Assembly: GCF_000482785.1 (NCBI RefSeq)
Contig: NZ_AXWS01000008.1
Location: forward strand, 682,001 to 746,000
Origin: Derxia gummosa DSM 723
GTDB taxonomy: Bacteria; Pseudomonadota; Gammaproteobacteria; Burkholderiales; Burkholderiaceae_E
DNA length: 64,000 bases
Direction of reading: 5' to 3'
Below, piece by piece: positions 19,782-32,197 of this stretch. A program made the translations under genes and the position numbers. Each line of letters starts with the position of its first letter. Within the stretch, counting starts at the first letter, position 1. The notes under the pieces were generated by a model. The model saw nothing but the letters and a program-made list of their open reading frames with translations. It was not told the DNA's origin and ran no database searches.

Positions 19782-22700
19782 ATGACGCGCGACTCCGCAC
19801 ATCCCGCCGCCCCCGCCATCGCCACCCTCCGCATCCTGCCCGGCCCGCTCGCCCTGAGCGATTTCCGCCGCCAGCGCCTGCTCGACGCGCTGCAAGCCAT
19901 CGAACCTGCCATCACCGCCGTGTCGGCGCGCTTCCTGCACTTCGTGCACGGCGCCGGCCTCGGCGATGCCGAGTTCGACACGCTCGGCAAACTGCTCACC
20001 TATGGCGTGCCCTATGACGAGAAGGCGCTCGGCGCGATCGACCCGGCGGCCTCGCTGGTCGTGGTGCCGCGCCTCGGCACCATCTCGCCCTGGGCCTCGA
20101 AGGCGACCGACATCGCGCGCAACTGCGGCCTCGCCGGCGTGCATCGCATCGAGCGCGGCATCGCCTACGTGTTCACGCTCAAGGGCGGTCTGCTCGGCCG
20201 CAGCAAGCCGGCCGACGCCGCGAAGCTGGCCGAACTGCTGCCGCGCCTCGCGCCCGCCATCCACGACCGCATGACCGAGACGGTCTGCCCGCCGGGCTTC
20301 GGCTTCGACGGCCTGTTCACCGAGCTGCCGCCCCAGCCGCTGGATCATGTGGACGTGCTCGCCGGCGGCCGCGCCGCGCTCGAAAAGGCCAATGCCGACT
20401 GGGGCCTCGCCCTCGCCGCCGACGAGATCGACTACCTGCTTGACGCCTTCACCAAGGCCGGCCGCAATCCGAGCGATGTCGAGCTGTTCATGTTTGCCCA
20501 GGCCAACAGCGAGCACTGCCGCCACAAGATCTTCAACGCGAGCTGGACCATCGACGGCCAGGACCGCGACATGAGCCTGTTCGGGATGATCCGCAACACG
20601 CACAAGCTCAATCCGCAGGGCACGGTGGTGGCCTACGAGGACAACGCCTCGGTCATCGAAGGCTTCGCGGGCGCGCGCTTCGTGCCCAACGGCCCGACGT
20701 CGCCCTACGCGCCGCGCCCGGCCACGTACCACACGCTGATGAAGGTCGAGACGCACAACCACCCGACCGCGATCGCGCCTTTCCCGGGCGCCTCCACCGG
20801 CGCGGGCGGCGAGATCCGCGACGAAGGCGCGACGGGCCGCGGCTCCAAGCCCAAGGCCGGCCTCACCGGCTTCACCGTCGGCAACCTGCGCATTCCCGGC
20901 CACGAGCGCGAATGGGAGAACGCCCGCGACGTGACCGTGCCCGTCGAGCTGCGCGAAGCCGTGGTGAGCGAAGTCGCCAAGGCGCCCGCCGGCAAGACCG
21001 CGCCCAAGCCCGCGCTCTACGGCCAGCCCGAGCGCATCGCCACGCCGCTGGCCATCATGATCGACGGCCCGCTCGGCGGCGCCGCGTTCAACAACGAGTT
21101 CGGCCGGCCCAACCTCTGCGGCTACTTCCGCACCTACGAGCAGAACGTCGGCGGCAATGTGCGCGGCTATCTCAAGCCGATCATGATCGCGGGCGGCGTC
21201 GGCATCATCGACAGCACGCTCACGCACAAGAAGTCGCTGGAGCCGGGCGCGCTGTTCATCCAGCTCGGCGGGCCGGGCATGCGCATCGGCATGGGCGGCG
21301 GCGCCGCCAGTTCGATGGCGACCGGCACCAACACGGCCGACCTCGATTTCGATTCAGTCCAGCGCGGCAACCCCGAGATCGAGCGCCGCGCGCAGGAAGT
21401 GATTGACGCCTGCTGGACGCTCGGCGAGAGCAATCCGATCCTCAGCATCCACGACGTGGGCGCGGGCGGCCTGAGCAATGCCTTCCCCGAACTCGCGCAC
21501 GGCGCGGGCGTCGGCGCGGAATTCGATCTGCGCCGCGTGCCGCTGGAGGAGTCGGGCCTGAGCCCGCGCGAGATCTGGTCGAACGAATCGCAGGAGCGCT
21601 ATGTGCTCGCGATCGCGCCCGAATCGCTCGACCAGTTCCGCGCCATCGCCGAGCGCGAGCGCTGCCCCTTCGCGGTGGTGGGCGTGGCGACGGCCGAGCA
21701 CCGGCTCAAGCTGGTCGATCCGCTGCACGCGGGTACCGACCAGGCCGCGCCGGTGGACATGGACATGAACGTGCTGCTCGGCAAGCCGCCGCGCATGCAT
21801 CGCGTGGCCGAGCATGTGACGCGCGATCCGGCGCCGCTCGACGTGATCGGCATCGATCTCAAGGAAGCCGCGCTGCGCGTGCTGCGCCTGCCGACGGTCG
21901 GCAACAAGAGCTTCCTCATCACGATCGGCGACCGCTCGGTCGGCGGCCTCACGGCGCGCGACCAGATGGTCGGCCCCTGGCAGGTGCCGGTGGCGGATTG
22001 CGCCGTGACGCTGCTCGATTACCAGGGCTATTGCGGCGAGGCGATGAGCATGGGCGAGCGCACGCCGCTCGCCGTCATCGACGCGCCGGCCTCGGGCCGC
22101 ATGGCGATCGGCGAGGCCATCACCAACCTCGCGGCCGCGCCCGTCGCGCGCATCGAGGACATCAAGCTCTCCGCCAACTGGATGGCCGCCTGCGGCCAGC
22201 CCGGCGAGGACGCGGCGCTGTTCGACACCGTGCGCGCCGTCGGCATGGACCTGTGCCCGGCGCTCGGCATCAGCATTCCGGTCGGCAAGGACAGCCTGTC
22301 GATGCGCACGCAATGGACCGACGGCGACGAGAAGAAGCAGGTCACGTCGCCCGTGTCGCTGATCATCACCGCCTTCGGCACCGTGGCCGACGTGCGGAGC
22401 ACGCTCACTCCCCAGCTGCGCACCGACGCGGGCGACACCGAGCTGATCCTCATCGACCTGGGCGCGGGCCGTAACCGCCTCGGCGGCTCGGCGCTCGCCT
22501 ACGTGACCCAGCAGCTCGGCCATGACGTGCCGGACGTGGACGATCCGCAGCGGCTCAAGGCCTTCTTCGCGGCGGTGCAGGAACTCAACGCGCAGGGTCA
22601 GATCCTCGCCTACCACGACCGTTCGGACGGCGGCCTGTTCGCGACCGTGGCCGAGATGGCCTTCGCGGCGCGCTGCGGCGTCAGCATCAACCTCGACCTG

Positions 22701-23930
22701 CTCTGCATCGACCCGGCCACCGGCGGCGAATGGGGCGACGCCAAGAACTGGGCCGACCAGGTGTCCGCCCGCCGGCACGAGATGTCGATGCGCGCGCTGT
22801 TCAGCGAGGAGCTGGGCGCCGTCATCCAGATCCGCCGCGACCAGCGCACGCCGGTCATGGACGTGCTGCGCAAGCACGGCCTCGGCGCCGTCAGCAACAG
22901 CATCGGCAAGCCCAATAGCACGGGCCTGATCGAGTTCTACCGCGACACGAAGCAGGTGATGGGCGGCTCGCGCGCCGAGTTCCAGCAGGCCTGGAGCGAG
23001 GCGAGCTGGCAGATCGCGCGCCTGCGCGACAACCCGGCCTGCGCCGATTCGGAATTCGGCCTCATCGCCGACGACGCCGACCCCGGCCTGCACGAACACC
23101 TGACCTACGACCGCGCCGACGACGTGGCCGCGCCCTTCATCGCGACCGGCGCCCGCCCCAAGGTGGCGATCCTGCGCGAGCAGGGCTGCAACAGCCACCA
23201 CGAGACCGCCTACGTGATGCACCGCGCCGGCTTCGACGCCTACGACATCCACATGAGCGACCTGATCGCCGGCCGCGCGCAACTCGCCGACTTCAAGGGC
23301 CTGATCGCGGTGGGCGGCTTCAGCTACGGCGACGTGCTGGGCGCGGGCGAGGGCTGGGCCAAGACCATCCTTTACCGCCCGCAGCTGGCCGAGCAGTTCC
23401 GCGCCTTCTTCGAGCGCGCCGACAGCTTCGGCCTCGGCGTGTGCAACGGCTGCCAGATGATGGCCAACCTCGCGCCGATCATCCCCGGTGCCGACGCCTG
23501 GCCGCGCTTCACGCGCAACAAGAGCGAGCAGTTCGAGGCGCGCTTCGCGCTGGTGGAAGTGGCGGACTCGCCGTCGGTGTTCTTCCGGGGCATGGCCGGC
23601 AGCCGCATGCCGATCGTCGTGTCGCACGGCGAAGGCTTTGCCGACTTCAGCCAGCACGGCTCGCTGCGCGACGCGATTCCCGCGCTGCGCTACGTGGACA
23701 ACCACGGCAAGCCGACCGAGACCTATCCGCTCAACCCCAACGGCAGCCCCGGCGGTCTCACGTCGGTGACGACGCCCGACGGCCGCTTCACGGTGATGAT
23801 GCCGCACGCCGAACGCGTGTTCCGCACCGTGCTTCAGAGCTACTCGGCCGAGCGTTTCAAGCGCGCCGAGGCGACGGAAGACAGCCCGTGGATGCGCATG
23901 TTCCGCAATGCGCGCGTCTGGGTCGGCTGA
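19782..23930 (+). CDS. purL: Phosphoribosylformylglycinamidine synthase
   Basis: A 1382-residue large-type FGAM synthase that converts FGAR plus glutamine and ATP to FGAM in step four of purine synthesis, in the cytoplasm. The PurS-like N-terminal domain is followed by FGAM synthase domains with [10 protein letters not shown] and [16 protein letters not shown] (ATP and substrate binding), a second half with [15 protein letters not shown] and [11 protein letters not shown], and a C-terminal class I glutaminase domain with GVCNGCQMM (nucleophile Cys1221) and VVSHGEGF for the His. Length fits the gamma/betaproteobacterial single-chain enzyme. The ATG at 19782 is the natural start. It is monocistronic or heads a short run with the diacylglycerol kinase. 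Confidence 0.97.
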   Translation: MTRDSAHPAAPAIATLRILPGPLALSDFRRQRLLDALQAIEPAITAVSARFLHFVHGAGLGDAEFDTLGKLLTYGVPYDEKALGAIDPAASLVVVPRLGTISPWASKATDIARNCGLAGVHRIERGIAYVFTLKGGLLGRSKPADAAKLAELLPRLAPAIHDRMTETVCPPGFGFDGLFTELPPQPLDHVDVLAGGRAALEKANADWGLALAADEIDYLLDAFTKAGRNPSDVELFMFAQANSEHCRHKIFNASWTIDGQDRDMSLFGMIRNTHKLNPQGTVVAYEDNASVIEGFAGARFVPNGPTSPYAPRPATYHTLMKVETHNHPTAIAPFPGASTGAGGEIRDEGATGRGSKPKAGLTGFTVGNLRIPGHEREWENARDVTVPVELREAVVSEVAKAPAGKTAPKPALYGQPERIATPLAIMIDGPLGGAAFNNEFGRPNLCGYFRTYEQNVGGNVRGYLKPIMIAGGVGIIDSTLTHKKSLEPGALFIQLGGPGMRIGMGGGAASSMATGTNTADLDFDSVQRGNPEIERRAQEVIDACWTLGESNPILSIHDVGAGGLSNAFPELAHGAGVGAEFDLRRVPLEESGLSPREIWSNESQERYVLAIAPESLDQFRAIAERERCPFAVVGVATAEHRLKLVDPLHAGTDQAAPVDMDMNVLLGKPPRMHRVAEHVTRDPAPLDVIGIDLKEAALRVLRLPTVGNKSFLITIGDRSVGGLTARDQMVGPWQVPVADCAVTLLDYQGYCGEAMSMGERTPLAVIDAPASGRMAIGEAITNLAAAPVARIEDIKLSANWMAACGQPGEDAALFDTVRAVGMDLCPALGISIPVGKDSLSMRTQWTDGDEKKQVTSPVSLIITAFGTVADVRSTLTPQLRTDAGDTELILIDLGAGRNRLGGSALAYVTQQLGHDVPDVDDPQRLKAFFAAVQELNAQGQILAYHDRSDGGLFATVAEMAFAARCGVSINLDLLCIDPATGGEWGDAKNWADQVSARRHEMSMRALFSEELGAVIQIRRDQRTPVMDVLRKHGLGAVSNSIGKPNSTGLIEFYRDTKQVMGGSRAEFQQAWSEASWQIARLRDNPACADSEFGLIADDADPGLHEHLTYDRADDVAAPFIATGARPKVAILREQGCNSHHETAYVMHRAGFDAYDIHMSDLIAGRAQLADFKGLIAVGGFSYGDVLGAGEGWAKTILYRPQLAEQFRAFFERADSFGLGVCNGCQMMANLAPIIPGADAWPRFTRNKSEQFEARFALVEVADSPSVFFRGMAGSRMPIVVSHGEGFADFSQHGSLRDAIPALRYVDNHGKPTETYPLNPNGSPGGLTSVTTPDGRFTVMMPHAERVFRTVLQSYSAERFKRAEATEDSPWMRMFRNARVWVG

Positions 23931-23931
23931 G

Positions 23932-24372
23932 GTGGGTGATGGCGGCGCCGGCCAGCCGGCGGGCCGGCCCGCGAGTGGCGGGTGGGCGCCCGGCGCCGCG
24001 AGACCCGGCGAGCGCAGCAAGCCGCCGGGCGGCGTGACGCGGGTGTTCAACGCCCTCGGCAACACGCTGCGCGGACTGGCGGGCGCATGGCGCGGCGAGG
24101 CGGCCTTCCGCCAGGAAGTGCTGCTGATTGCCGTGCTCGCCGGGCTGATCGGCTGGCAGGGTGCGAGCGTGGCGCAATGGGTGGCCTTCGTCGGCGCGGC
24201 GGGCGCGGTACTCGCGTTCGAGCTGGTCAACACCGCGATCGAGGCCGTCTGCGACCGCGTGACGACCGAGCGCAACGAGCTGATCCGCATCGCCAAGGAT
24301 GCGGGCAGCGCGGCGGTGGGCATCGCGATCGTCGTGCTGCTCGCGGTGGTCGGCTGGGTGCTGCTGGGGTGA
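23932..24372 (+). CDS. dgkA: Diacylglycerol kinase
   Basis: A small membrane kinase of the DgkA family, which phosphorylates diacylglycerol to phosphatidate at the inner membrane. After a 35-residue polar Gly/Pro-rich extension come the family helices: GLAGAWRGEAAFRQE, LLIAVLAGLIGWQG, and the signature ELVNTAIEAVCDRV followed by ERNELIRIAKDAGSAAV and a final hydrophobic helix. The start is uncertain. I used GTG 23932, just past the purL stop, and an ATG at 23908 inside purL is the alternative; neither has a strong ribosome site. The extended N-terminus is longer than the usual 120 residues, so a start further in is possible. Confidence 0.85.
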   Translation: MGDGGAGQPAGRPASGGWAPGAARPGERSKPPGGVTRVFNALGNTLRGLAGAWRGEAAFRQEVLLIAVLAGLIGWQGASVAQWVAFVGAAGAVLAFELVNTAIEAVCDRVTTERNELIRIAKDAGSAAVGIAIVVLLAVVGWVLLG

Positions 24373-24375
24373 GCG

Positions 24376-24837
24376 ATGCGACCGACTGAATCCGCTGCGC
24401 GCGCGGCCATCGCCGCGTGGGCCTGGGCTTTCTGCCTTGCCGCCGGCGCGGCCGGGCCGGCGCCCGATCCGCGCAGCAGCCATCAGGCCTGGGCCGTGCC
24501 GCTGCTGTGGCTCGGCGGGCTGGCGGTGGCCTGCGGCATCGGGCTGGCGCTGCGACGCCGGCAGCTCGCGCGGCAGGGCATCGCGCGGGTGTCGGTGCTG
24601 CCGTGGCCGCGATTGCTGGTCGCGCTCGGGCTGGCGCCCTTCGCGGCTTGGCCGGTCGCGCAGTTCGCGTTTGCGGATGCCTTCGACCGCTTTGCCGGCA
24701 AGGGCACGCTGGCGCCGGAATTCATCGCCGGGCCGATCTGGTTCTCGGCCTTCGTGGCCGCTTTCGCGCTGGCCTTCCTGCTCGGTTTCCTGCTGCTCGG
24801 CGCGCTCGGGCGCCTCGCGGGCGGGCACGGCCGCTGA
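24376..24837 (+). CDS. Hypothetical polytopic membrane protein
   Basis: A 153-residue protein with four hydrophobic segments (about residues 10-30, 40-60, 75-100 and 118-148) separated by short polar loops, one with RRRQLARQG. It starts three bases after the dgkA stop, so it is probably cotranscribed. No conserved motif was recognised and no function is claimed. The hydrophobic pattern and tight spacing support it being real. Confidence 0.5.
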   Translation: MRPTESAARAAIAAWAWAFCLAAGAAGPAPDPRSSHQAWAVPLLWLGGLAVACGIGLALRRRQLARQGIARVSVLPWPRLLVALGLAPFAAWPVAQFAFADAFDRFAGKGTLAPEFIAGPIWFSAFVAAFALAFLLGFLLLGALGRLAGGHGR

Positions 24838-25008
24838 CCAGCGCCGACATCCTTTCTTCCTCACCGCCGACAAGCGATACGAATTGACGCTGCGCTGCGC
24901 GGCCGTCGGTTCAAGGTGCTCGCCGGATGCACAGCGCCCGGACGAGGCGGCATCGCGCGGCGCCTCCCGGCACGCGCCACCGGGCCGCGAGGCCGTGAGG
25001 AGACCACC

Positions 25009-26262
25009 ATGCCAACCGAGCCCGTCCGCACATGCCTGCCCACGCTGACAGCGCTTGCAATCTCCGTCGCGCTGGTCGCCGTCGCGCCAGCCGCGCATGC
25101 CCAGGGACTTGAGCGCCCGGTCAACGCCGAGATCGTCGGCCACATCACCGCGCCGGCGCCGCTCGAAGCCACCGACGCGCTCGTCAACAGCCTGCGCTAC
25201 CCGCCGGGCTTCCGGCTCACCAAATGGGCCGAGAACCTCGACACGCCGCGCGTCATCGTCGTGGCGCCGGGCGGCGATGTGTACGTGTCGAGCCGGGTGG
25301 CCGGCACCATCACCCTGCTGCGCGGCGGCGAGCGCGCCACGCATCGCCAGACCGTGCTGTCGGGCCGCAAGGACGTGCATGGTCTCGCCATCGCCAACGG
25401 CCGCCTCTACTACGCGATCGCCACCGAAACCTTCTCGGCGCCGATCCGCGCCGACGGCTCGCTCGGCGCCGAGCAGCGCATCGCCGCCGACCTGCCCGAC
25501 ACAGGCCAGCACAACAACCGCACGCTCGCCTTCGGCCCCGACGGCTGGCTGTACGAAAGCATCGGCTCCACCTGCAACGAGTGCGACGAGCAGAACCCCG
25601 AGAGCGCGACCATGCTGCGCATGCGGCCCGACGGCAGCGGGCGCGAGATCTTCGCCACCGGCCTGCGCAACACCATCGGCTTCATGTTCCGCCCTGGCAC
25701 CGACGAGCTCTGGGGCTGGGACGACGGCACCGACTGGCTCGGCGACGACGAGCAGCGCGAGGAGCTCAACCTCATCCGCCCGGGCCGCAAGTACGGCTGG
25801 CCCTATGTGTTCGGCAACGGCGTGCTCAACCTCTACCGCGATCCGCCGCGCGGCCAGGGCACGGTCGAGCAATGGGATCGCGACAGCGAACGGCCGGTCA
25901 TCAGCCACACCGCGCATTCGAGCGGCATGCAGATCGCGTTCTACGACGGCAAGCGCTTTCCACGGCGCTTCCATGGCGACCTGTTCGTCACCCTGCACGG
26001 CTCGTGGAACCGCGAGCCGCCGAGCGGCTACGAGGTGCTGCGGGTGCAGTTCCAGGCCGGGCGGCCGGTACACATCCAGCCCTTCCTCACCGGCTTCCTG
26101 ATCCGGACCGGAGAAAAGTCCTGGGCCCGCTTCGGCCGGCCGATGGGGCTGGCGGTGGCGGCCGACGGCTCGCTGCTCGTCGGCGACGACCAGAACGGGA
26201 TCATCTACCGCATCGACCATCCGCCCCGGCCGGCGGGCGCGCGGGCGGAGGGCGAGGAATGA
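25009..26262 (+). CDS. Exported PQQ-type beta-propeller dehydrogenase, sorbosone dehydrogenase family
   Basis: A 417-residue periplasmic protein. A clear Sec signal peptide (hydrophobic stretch then PAAHAQG) precedes a six-bladed beta-propeller of the sorbosone/glucose dehydrogenase superfamily. Recognisable blocks are YPPGFRLTKWAENLDTPR, HNNRTLAFGPDGWLYESIG, GLRNTIGFMFRPGTDELWG, REELNLIRPGRKYGWPYVF and HGSWNREPPSGYEV, typical of quinoprotein sugar or aldehyde dehydrogenases. A Cys pair in STCNECDEQNP sits by the propeller centre. ATG 25009 was chosen for the good GTGAGGAGA site; the frame is open to 24916. The substrate is unknown and PQQ use is inferred from family. Confidence 0.82.
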   Translation: MPTEPVRTCLPTLTALAISVALVAVAPAAHAQGLERPVNAEIVGHITAPAPLEATDALVNSLRYPPGFRLTKWAENLDTPRVIVVAPGGDVYVSSRVAGTITLLRGGERATHRQTVLSGRKDVHGLAIANGRLYYAIATETFSAPIRADGSLGAEQRIAADLPDTGQHNNRTLAFGPDGWLYESIGSTCNECDEQNPESATMLRMRPDGSGREIFATGLRNTIGFMFRPGTDELWGWDDGTDWLGDDEQREELNLIRPGRKYGWPYVFGNGVLNLYRDPPRGQGTVEQWDRDSERPVISHTAHSSGMQIAFYDGKRFPRRFHGDLFVTLHGSWNREPPSGYEVLRVQFQAGRPVHIQPFLTGFLIRTGEKSWARFGRPMGLAVAADGSLLVGDDQNGIIYRIDHPPRPAGARAEGEE

Positions 26263-26319
26263 GGAGGGTTGTGCCGCGAGGCCGGTGTGGCCCGGCGAGC
26301 GGTGGTCTGACGGCGGCCG

Positions 26320-26661
26320 TCAGGCCTTCTTCACGAACTCCGACTTGAGCGACATCGCGCCCACGCCGTCGATCTTGCAGTCGATGTCGTGATCGCCCTC
26401 GACGAGTCGGATCGACTTCACCTTCGTGCCGACCTTGATGACGAGCGACGAGCCTTTCACCTTCAGGTCCTTCACGACGATCACGCTGTCGCCGTCGACG
26501 AGCGGCGTGCCGTTGGCGTCGCGCACGACGCGCGGGCCGTCGGCGGGCTCGGCGGCGTCGCCGGCCTGCGGCCATTCATGGCTGCATTCGGGGCAGATGT
26601 AGAGGGCGCCGTCCTCGTAGACGAATTCGGAGTTGCACTTGGGGCACTTGGGGAGGCTCAT
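26320..26661 (-). CDS. yjdM: PhnA/YjdM zinc-ribbon protein
   Basis: A 113-residue protein of the PhnA family. A zinc ribbon with CPKC (Cys6, Cys9) and CPEC (Cys23, Cys26) heads the protein, then [20 protein letters not shown] and [19 protein letters not shown], the conserved beta-rich domain. The family was named for its gene near the phosphonate operon but is not required for phosphonate use, and its cellular role is unclear. ATG 26661 follows a weak ribosome site. Divergent from the glutathione transferase gene. Confidence 0.93.
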   Translation of the reverse strand: MSLPKCPKCNSEFVYEDGALYICPECSHEWPQAGDAAEPADGPRVVRDANGTPLVDGDSVIVVKDLKVKGSSLVIKVGTKVKSIRLVEGDHDIDCKIDGVGAMSLKSEFVKKA

Positions 26662-26848
26662 GGCTGCCTGGGTGTGAGTGATGCGGGGGCGCGAGTGTGC
26701 CTCGGCTCGCGGGTCGGCGAATTGCACGGCCGCATGAACGGTCGTGACCGTGGCGAGCAGCCGGCGGCGTGGACCGCCGCTTGCAGGGCTGGCCGCCAGC
26801 CGTCGCCGCGCGCGACGTTCCCGACATTCCCCACAGCCTGCCTCCGCC

Positions 26849-27469
26849 ATGCCGCTCAAGTTCCACATGACGCCCGGTTCCTGCACGACCGGCATCCACA
26901 TCCTGCTCGAAACCATCGGCATTCCCTTCGAGGCCTGGATCGTCAACATCCCCGCCGGCGACAACCTCAAGCCCGAGTACCTCGCGCTCAACCCCAAGGG
27001 CACGATCCCGACGCTGGTGCTGGAGGACGGCACGGCGCTGACCGAGTTCCAGTCGATCGCCTTCTGGCTCGCGCGCAGCTACCCGCGCCGCAAGCTGCTG
27101 CCGGAAGACCCGCTGCTCGCCGCCAAGGCCATCGAAGCGATGGCCTTCGCCTGCGGCCATCTGCACGGCCAGGCCTTCGCGCGCATCTTCACGACCGACA
27201 AGTTCGCGCTCGACGAAAGCCAGCACGAGGCCGTCAAGGCCAGGGGCCGCGAGATGGTGGACCGCGATTTCGCCATCCTCGACGCCCAGCTCGCGGGCCA
27301 GGACTACATCGCCGGAGAGTTCTCGATCGGCGACGCGGCCATCTTCTACAACGAGTTCTGGGCCGACCGGCTCGGCATCGCGCTGCCGCCCAACGTGAAG
27401 GCGCATTACGAGCGCATGCGGGCGCGGCCGGTGGTGCAGGCGGTATTGGCCGAAGAGGGTTATCGCTGA
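26849..27469 (+). CDS. Glutathione S-transferase
   Basis: A 206-residue GST-fold protein. Thioredoxin-like N-terminal domain with [15 protein letters not shown] (a Cys/Thr active-site region), the cis-Pro loop [14 protein letters not shown] and a glutathione-contact segment reading [11 protein letters not shown], where the usual Glu-Ser is Gln-Ser. The helical C-terminal domain includes [31 protein letters not shown] and the closing [19 protein letters not shown] 26849 is chosen because the upstream frame has no homology. Likely a cytosolic detoxification or dehalogenase-class enzyme; the substrate cannot be told. Confidence 0.9.
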   Translation: MPLKFHMTPGSCTTGIHILLETIGIPFEAWIVNIPAGDNLKPEYLALNPKGTIPTLVLEDGTALTEFQSIAFWLARSYPRRKLLPEDPLLAAKAIEAMAFACGHLHGQAFARIFTTDKFALDESQHEAVKARGREMVDRDFAILDAQLAGQDYIAGEFSIGDAAIFYNEFWADRLGIALPPNVKAHYERMRARPVVQAVLAEEGYR

Positions 27470-27544
27470 TCGGCGGATGGCTGGCCTGAAATACGGCGCT
27501 CGTCGGCCGATAAGTCAGTCATCCCTCCGCGGACAATTCTGCCC

Positions 27545-29584
27545 ATGCAGAATGCCGCACCGATCTCACCTCGCTTCAACCCCATGCCGGACTTGCCGGA
27601 CCGCTGTCTCCTGCCCGAAAACGGCGTCCGGCCCTGGCGCCTCGCCTTCTGTCTCGCGCTTGCCTTTTCCCTGCCGAGCCGGGCGGCGCCCGCCGACCTC
27701 ACGACGCTGAGCCTCGAGCAGCTCATGGACCTGCCGGTCGTGAGCGCCGCTCGCTACGAGCAGCGCCAGACCGAGGTGGCCGCCGCCGCCAGCATCCTGA
27801 CCCGCGCCGACATCGACGCCTTCGGCTGGCGCACGCTCGGCGACGCGCTCGCGAGCCTGCCCGGCCTCTACCAGACCTACGACCGCCAGTACGGCTACCT
27901 CGGCGCGCGCGGTTACGGGCCGCCGGGCGACCTGACCGCCCGCGTGCTCGTGACGATCGACGGCAACCGCGTCAACGACCCGCTGTTCGACTCCGGCCCG
28001 ATCGACCGTGCGTTTCCGCTCGACATGGGACTGGTCGAGCGCATCGAGTTCATCCCCGGGCCGGGCGGCGCGGTGTACGGGCAGAACGCGATGTTCGGCG
28101 TGGTGAATGTCATCACGCGCTCGGGCGCCGACCTCAAGGGCGCCGAGATCGAGACCGCCTGGCAGGCGCCGCAGAACCTGCGCGAAGGCCGCGCGACCTG
28201 GGGCCGGCGCTGGGATGACGGCAGCGACGTGCTGCTGTCGGTGTCGGGCATGCGGGCGCGCGGCGAGGACCTCGCCTACGGCTTCGGCGACACCGGCGTC
28301 TCGGGCGTCGCGCCCGGCCTCGACGGCGAGCGCGGCCGGCAGGCCTTCCTGCGCGCCAGCAGCGGCCCGCTGTTCGCCAGCCTCGCCTGGGGCAGCCGGC
28401 GCAAGGATGATCCGACCGCCGGCTTCCGCTCCGATCCGCTCGTCGGCGGTCAGTACCAGGCCGACCGCTATGCCGTCGGCCAGCTTCAGTACCAGGACCG
28501 CGTGACCGACGCGCTGCTGCTCACGGGCCGGCTGTTCGGCGGCACCGAGGACTACCGCAGCCACCTGAGCTACGACGGGGCGATGGTCTCCTACCCGTCG
28601 ACCAGCGGCTGGCACGGCGGCGAGCTGCGCCTCGTCGCCGACGGATCGGAGCGGCACCGCCTGCTGTTCGGCATCGAGGCGCAGCAGAACACCCGCGTGC
28701 GCCAGCGCGAGATCGATCTCGCCAGCGACGTGACGCGCGTGGACATCAGGACCGGCGGCCACCGGCTCGGCCTCTACGGCCAGGATGAATGGCGGATCAC
28801 GCCCGCGCTCGCGGCCATCGTCGGCGCCCGCTTCGACCACGACGATGTCAGCGGCAACGCCGCGAGCCCCCGCGCCGGCCTGATCTGGCAGCGCGATCCG
28901 GCCACCACGCTCAAGCTGCTGCACGGCCGCGCGCGCCGCTCGCCCAACGCCTACGAAAGCGCCTATCACGACGAGGTCTCGCTCACCGCCAACCCGTCAC
29001 TGCCGGCCGAGCATGTCGAGACCTGGGAGGCCGTGGCCGACCGGCGCGTGTTCAGCGACCTCGCCGTGCGCGTCTCGCTCTACCGCTGGCACATGCACAA
29101 CCTCATCCATCTCGGCAACGACGAGGCCAGCGGCCTGTCGCAGTACCAGGCGTCGAGTTCGGTGCAGGCGCAGGGCGCCGAGATCTCGGCCGACAAGACC
29201 TGGGAAGGCGGCGCGCGTCTGCGCGGCAACGTCTCGGTGCAGGACGTCAGCGCCGACCGCGGCGAGCGGCCGGCCAATTCGCCGGTGCTGCTCGCGCGGC
29301 TCAACTTCTCGACGCCGCTGCGCGTCCTGCCCGGCGGCCACACTGGCTGGGAACTGCGCTACGACGGCCCGCGCCGCGCGATCGACGGCAGCACGCTCGG
29401 CGGCTACCTGCTCGTGAACGCGCGCGCGGTCTGCGACCTGAAGCCGATCGGCGCCGAGCTGCTTGTGACCGCGCACAACCTGCTCGACCGCCGCTACGCC
29501 CAGCCGGCCGCCGACACCAACTGGCAGACCGGGCTCGAGCAGGACGGCCGCAGCCTGCGCATCGGCCTGCGCTGGCGGTTGTGA
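27545..29584 (+). CDS. TonB-dependent outer membrane receptor
   Basis: A 679-residue beta-barrel receptor with an N-terminal signal segment (LAFCLALAFSLPSRAAPA) and a DLTTLSLEQLMDLPV box that resembles a TonB box region. The plug domain runs over residues 60-190 (QTEVAAAASILTRADIDAFG, VLVTIDGNRVNDPLF, VERIEFIPGPGGAVYGQNAMFG, VVNVITRSG). The rest is the barrel with repeated aromatic-rich strands, ending in GLRWRL. The ligand is unknown. It is followed five bases later by a YfiR-like protein and a hybrid kinase, a known linkage in which the receptor and YfiR-type protein feed a signalling kinase. The exact start is uncertain (ATG 27545 or 27584). Confidence 0.88.
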   Translation: MQNAAPISPRFNPMPDLPDRCLLPENGVRPWRLAFCLALAFSLPSRAAPADLTTLSLEQLMDLPVVSAARYEQRQTEVAAAASILTRADIDAFGWRTLGDALASLPGLYQTYDRQYGYLGARGYGPPGDLTARVLVTIDGNRVNDPLFDSGPIDRAFPLDMGLVERIEFIPGPGGAVYGQNAMFGVVNVITRSGADLKGAEIETAWQAPQNLREGRATWGRRWDDGSDVLLSVSGMRARGEDLAYGFGDTGVSGVAPGLDGERGRQAFLRASSGPLFASLAWGSRRKDDPTAGFRSDPLVGGQYQADRYAVGQLQYQDRVTDALLLTGRLFGGTEDYRSHLSYDGAMVSYPSTSGWHGGELRLVADGSERHRLLFGIEAQQNTRVRQREIDLASDVTRVDIRTGGHRLGLYGQDEWRITPALAAIVGARFDHDDVSGNAASPRAGLIWQRDPATTLKLLHGRARRSPNAYESAYHDEVSLTANPSLPAEHVETWEAVADRRVFSDLAVRVSLYRWHMHNLIHLGNDEASGLSQYQASSSVQAQGAEISADKTWEGGARLRGNVSVQDVSADRGERPANSPVLLARLNFSTPLRVLPGGHTGWELRYDGPRRAIDGSTLGGYLLVNARAVCDLKPIGAELLVTAHNLLDRRYAQPAADTNWQTGLEQDGRSLRIGLRWRL

Positions 29585-29589
29585 CGGCG

Positions 29590-30100
29590 ATGACGCGCCT
29601 GCTCACCCTGCTCGCCTGCCTGTTCGCGCTGCTGCCGCGCACGGGCGACGCGCGCGCCGCCGACGCCTTGCCCGAGTACCGGCTCAAGGCGGCCTTTCTC
29701 TACAACTTCGCGCTGCTGACCGAATGGCCGGCCGAACTGGGCCCGACGATCAACCTCTGCGTGCTCGGCCCCGATCCCTTCGGCGAAGAACTCGACGCGC
29801 TGCAGGGCAGGAACGTCGGCCGGCGCGTGATCGGCGTGCGCCGCCTCGGCTTCCGCGATCCGGCCTCCGGCTGCCAGATGCTCTACATCGCGCCGTCGGC
29901 GATGGCGTCGCTGCCGCGCCTGCTCGACGCGCTGAGTGGCGTGCCAGTGCTGACCGTGGCCGACAGCCCCGACGCCGCCCGCGAAGGGGTCGCGATCAAC
30001 ATGCTCCCGGTGCAATCGAAGATCGGTTTCGAGGTGAACCTGCGGTCGGCCCGCGGCGCCGGCCTTCATCTCAGCTCCAAGCTCCTCAGGCTGGCCGGCA

Positions 30101-30114
<14 letters not shown>
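29590..30114 (+). CDS. YfiR-family periplasmic signalling protein
   Basis: A 174-residue secreted protein with a cleavable signal ([16 protein letters not shown], then DARAADA). The mature part is the DUF4154/YfiR fold: [52 protein letters not shown] and [36 protein letters not shown] at the C-terminus. In Pseudomonas YfiR is a periplasmic repressor of a diguanylate cyclase; here it precedes a hybrid kinase with a CHASE8-type domain, so it likely modulates that kinase. Its 3' end overlaps the next gene by 14 bases, which supports cotranscription. Confidence 0.9.
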
Positions 30115-32116
<2,002 letters not shown>

Positions 32117-32197
32117 AGCCGGCGCCGGACGAGCGCGGATCACCGGCCGCCGCCCCCGATTGCGCCGCGCCCGGGGCCGCGCGCCGGCCTTGACCCT

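Noticed and set aside
24916-25008. LAGC lipobox-like sequence in the extended frame before the PQQ-type dehydrogenase
   Set aside because: The downstream ATG at 25009 has a strong ribosome site and a complete Sec signal peptide, so the extension is probably not translated.
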